A stretch of 33,293 nt of DNA, taken from contig DASSTP010000028.1 in NCBI GenBank assembly GCA_035707845.1, forward strand, positions 1 to 33,293, given 5' to 3'. Shown one piece after another: positions 32,434-33,293 of this stretch (positions within the stretch are counted from its first letter, which is position 1; each line of letters starts with the position of its first letter). The stretch comes from CAMLHP01 sp035707845 (GTDB lineage: Bacteria > Gemmatimonadota > Gemmatimonadetes > Gemmatimonadales > GWC2-71-9). The notes under the pieces were generated by a model, which was given only the letters and a program-made list of their open reading frames with translations, ran no database searches and had not been told where the DNA came from. A program made the translations under genes and the position numbers.

Positions 32434-33293
32434 TTGGCCACGCCGACGGCGCGGGTCTCGCGGATGACGACCACGCGGATCTGCCCTGGATACTGCAACT
32501 CGCTCTCGATCCGGCGCGCGATGGCTTCCGAAAGTTGCGCCGCCGCGGCGTCGTCCACCCGCTCCGGCGTCACGATGACCCGCACCTCGCGCCCGGCCTG
32601 GATGACGTTGGTCTTCTCCACGCCCTGGAAATCCTTGGCTATCTCCTCGAGGCGCGTCAGCCGCTTGACATAGGTCTCGAACGCCTCCCGGCGGGCACCG
32701 GGCCGGGCCCCGCTGATGGCATCGGCGGCCTGCACCAGTACCGACTCGGCCGAGTCGTGCGGCACGTCATCGTGGTGGGCCTCGATGCAGTTGATCACGG
32801 CTTCGGACTCGCCGTAGCGTCGCGCCATCTCCACGCCCAGCTGCACGTGGGTGCCCTCGTTCTCGTGCGTGAGCACCTTGCCGACGTCGTGCAGCAGCCC
32901 GCCCCGCTTGGCCAGGTTGACGTCGAGCTTGAGCTCGGCCGCCATCATTCCGGCGAGCCACGCCACTTCCTTGGAATGGTCGAGGATGTTCTGGCCGTAC
33001 GAGGTCCGATAGCGCATCCGGCCGATCAGCTTGATGAGCTCCGGATGCAGGCCGTTGATGCCGGTCTCGAAGGCCGCCTGCTCGCCCAGCTCGACCAGCT
33101 GGCCTTCCAGTTCCTTGCGACACTTGTCCACCAGCTCCTCGATGCGCCCGGGATGAATGCGGCCATCCTGGATAAGCTGCTCGAGGGAGCGGCGCGCCAC
33201 TTCCCGGCGCACCGGGTCAAAGCAGGAGATGACGACGGTATCCGGCGTGTCGTCGATGATCACGTCCACGCCGGTGGCGGTCTCGAAGGCGCG
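32430..33293 (-). CDS. rny: ribonuclease Y, C-terminal part (5' end beyond the window)
   Basis: This is the C-terminal 287 codons of RNase Y, the membrane-anchored endonuclease that starts mRNA decay. Reading in from the window edge I see RAFETATGVDVIIDDTP, the end of the KH domain, then FDPVRREVARRSLEQLI. The HD domain follows, with YGQNILDHSKEVAWLAG and metal-binding His-Asp in LLHDVGKVLTHENEGTHVQLG, then the closing ESELQYPGQIRVVVIRE. The N-terminal membrane helix and coiled coil are outside. The internal GTG at 33269 is not the start. It overlaps folD by GTGA. Confidence 0.96.
   Translation of the reverse strand, partial: RAFETATGVDVIIDDTPDTVVISCFDPVRREVARRSLEQLIQDGRIHPGRIEELVDKCRKELEGQLVELGEQAAFETGINGLHPELIKLIGRMRYRTSYGQNILDHSKEVAWLAGMMAAELKLDVNLAKRGGLLHDVGKVLTHENEGTHVQLGVEMARRYGESEAVINCIEAHHDDVPHDSAESVLVQAADAISGARPGARREAFETYVKRLTRLEEIAKDFQGVEKTNVIQAGREVRVIVTPERVDDAAAAQLSEAIARRIESELQYPGQIRVVVIRETRAVGVAK

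Noticed and set aside
30454..32673. 739-codon open frame on the plus strand opposite xseA and folD
   Set aside because: It is antisense to two confident genes and even reads through the repeat array; no domain is visible.

Overview
The window is GC-rich, gene-dense bacterial DNA from a Gram-negative (diderm) organism. It carries an Oar-type TonB-dependent receptor with no SusD partner, two lipoprotein signals, RNase Y, and the housekeeping cluster folD-xseA-xseB-ispA-dxs-nadK-recN. This mix fits Gemmatimonadota best, but that placement is an inference from gene content and not from a marker gene. Almost all adjacent genes overlap by 4 bp (ATGA or GTGA), so translational coupling is the rule.

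Positions 1-13300 hold a carbohydrate-uptake locus. A LacI-type regulator (12219-13247) heads a leftward operon: TonB-dependent outer-membrane receptor, GH144/PF10091-type secreted lipoprotein glucanase, ABC sugar-binding lipoprotein, two ABC permeases, and a 1032-residue secreted multidomain (alpha/alpha)6-barrel protein. A 16-bp palindromic operator lies in the lacI promoter. A GH1 beta-glucosidase on the opposite strand (418-1785) separates this operon from its likely ATPase gene (1-400, cut by the window edge). The genes together suggest secreted cleavage of a beta-glucan (beta-1,2-glucan if the GH144 call holds), oligosaccharide import across both membranes, and cytoplasmic hydrolysis to glucose.

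Positions 13468-16859 hold cmk-aroA (leftward) and a rightward trio: lone receiver domain, bitopic membrane protein with a pilin-like periplasmic part, and type IV pilin-like protein. Positions 16946-23100 are an alpha-glucan/trehalose block: glgX (leftward), then a GH15 hydrolase and a fused trehalose-6-phosphate synthase/phosphatase (rightward). A small conserved-looking protein and tRNA-Leu(UAA) follow. Positions 23565-33293 are a leftward housekeeping run: rny (partial), folD, xseA, xseB, polyprenyl synthase, dxs, nadK, recN, galK.

The most unusual feature is not a gene. Five gene ends in this window (cmk, pilin/glgX, otsAB, galK, folD) carry tandem repeats with a strict 7-nt period. The heptad differs between loci (AGGGRYT-like, GGGGCRT, GTCGTAM, AGCTGMG), but the architecture recurs: array next to or across a stop codon, usually with an inverted copy spanning a stop codon. 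The period resembles the heptameric STRR repeats of filamentous cyanobacteria, and some arrays have ideal G-quadruplex geometry. No CRISPR array, transposase, integrase, phage gene or riboswitch was recognised.
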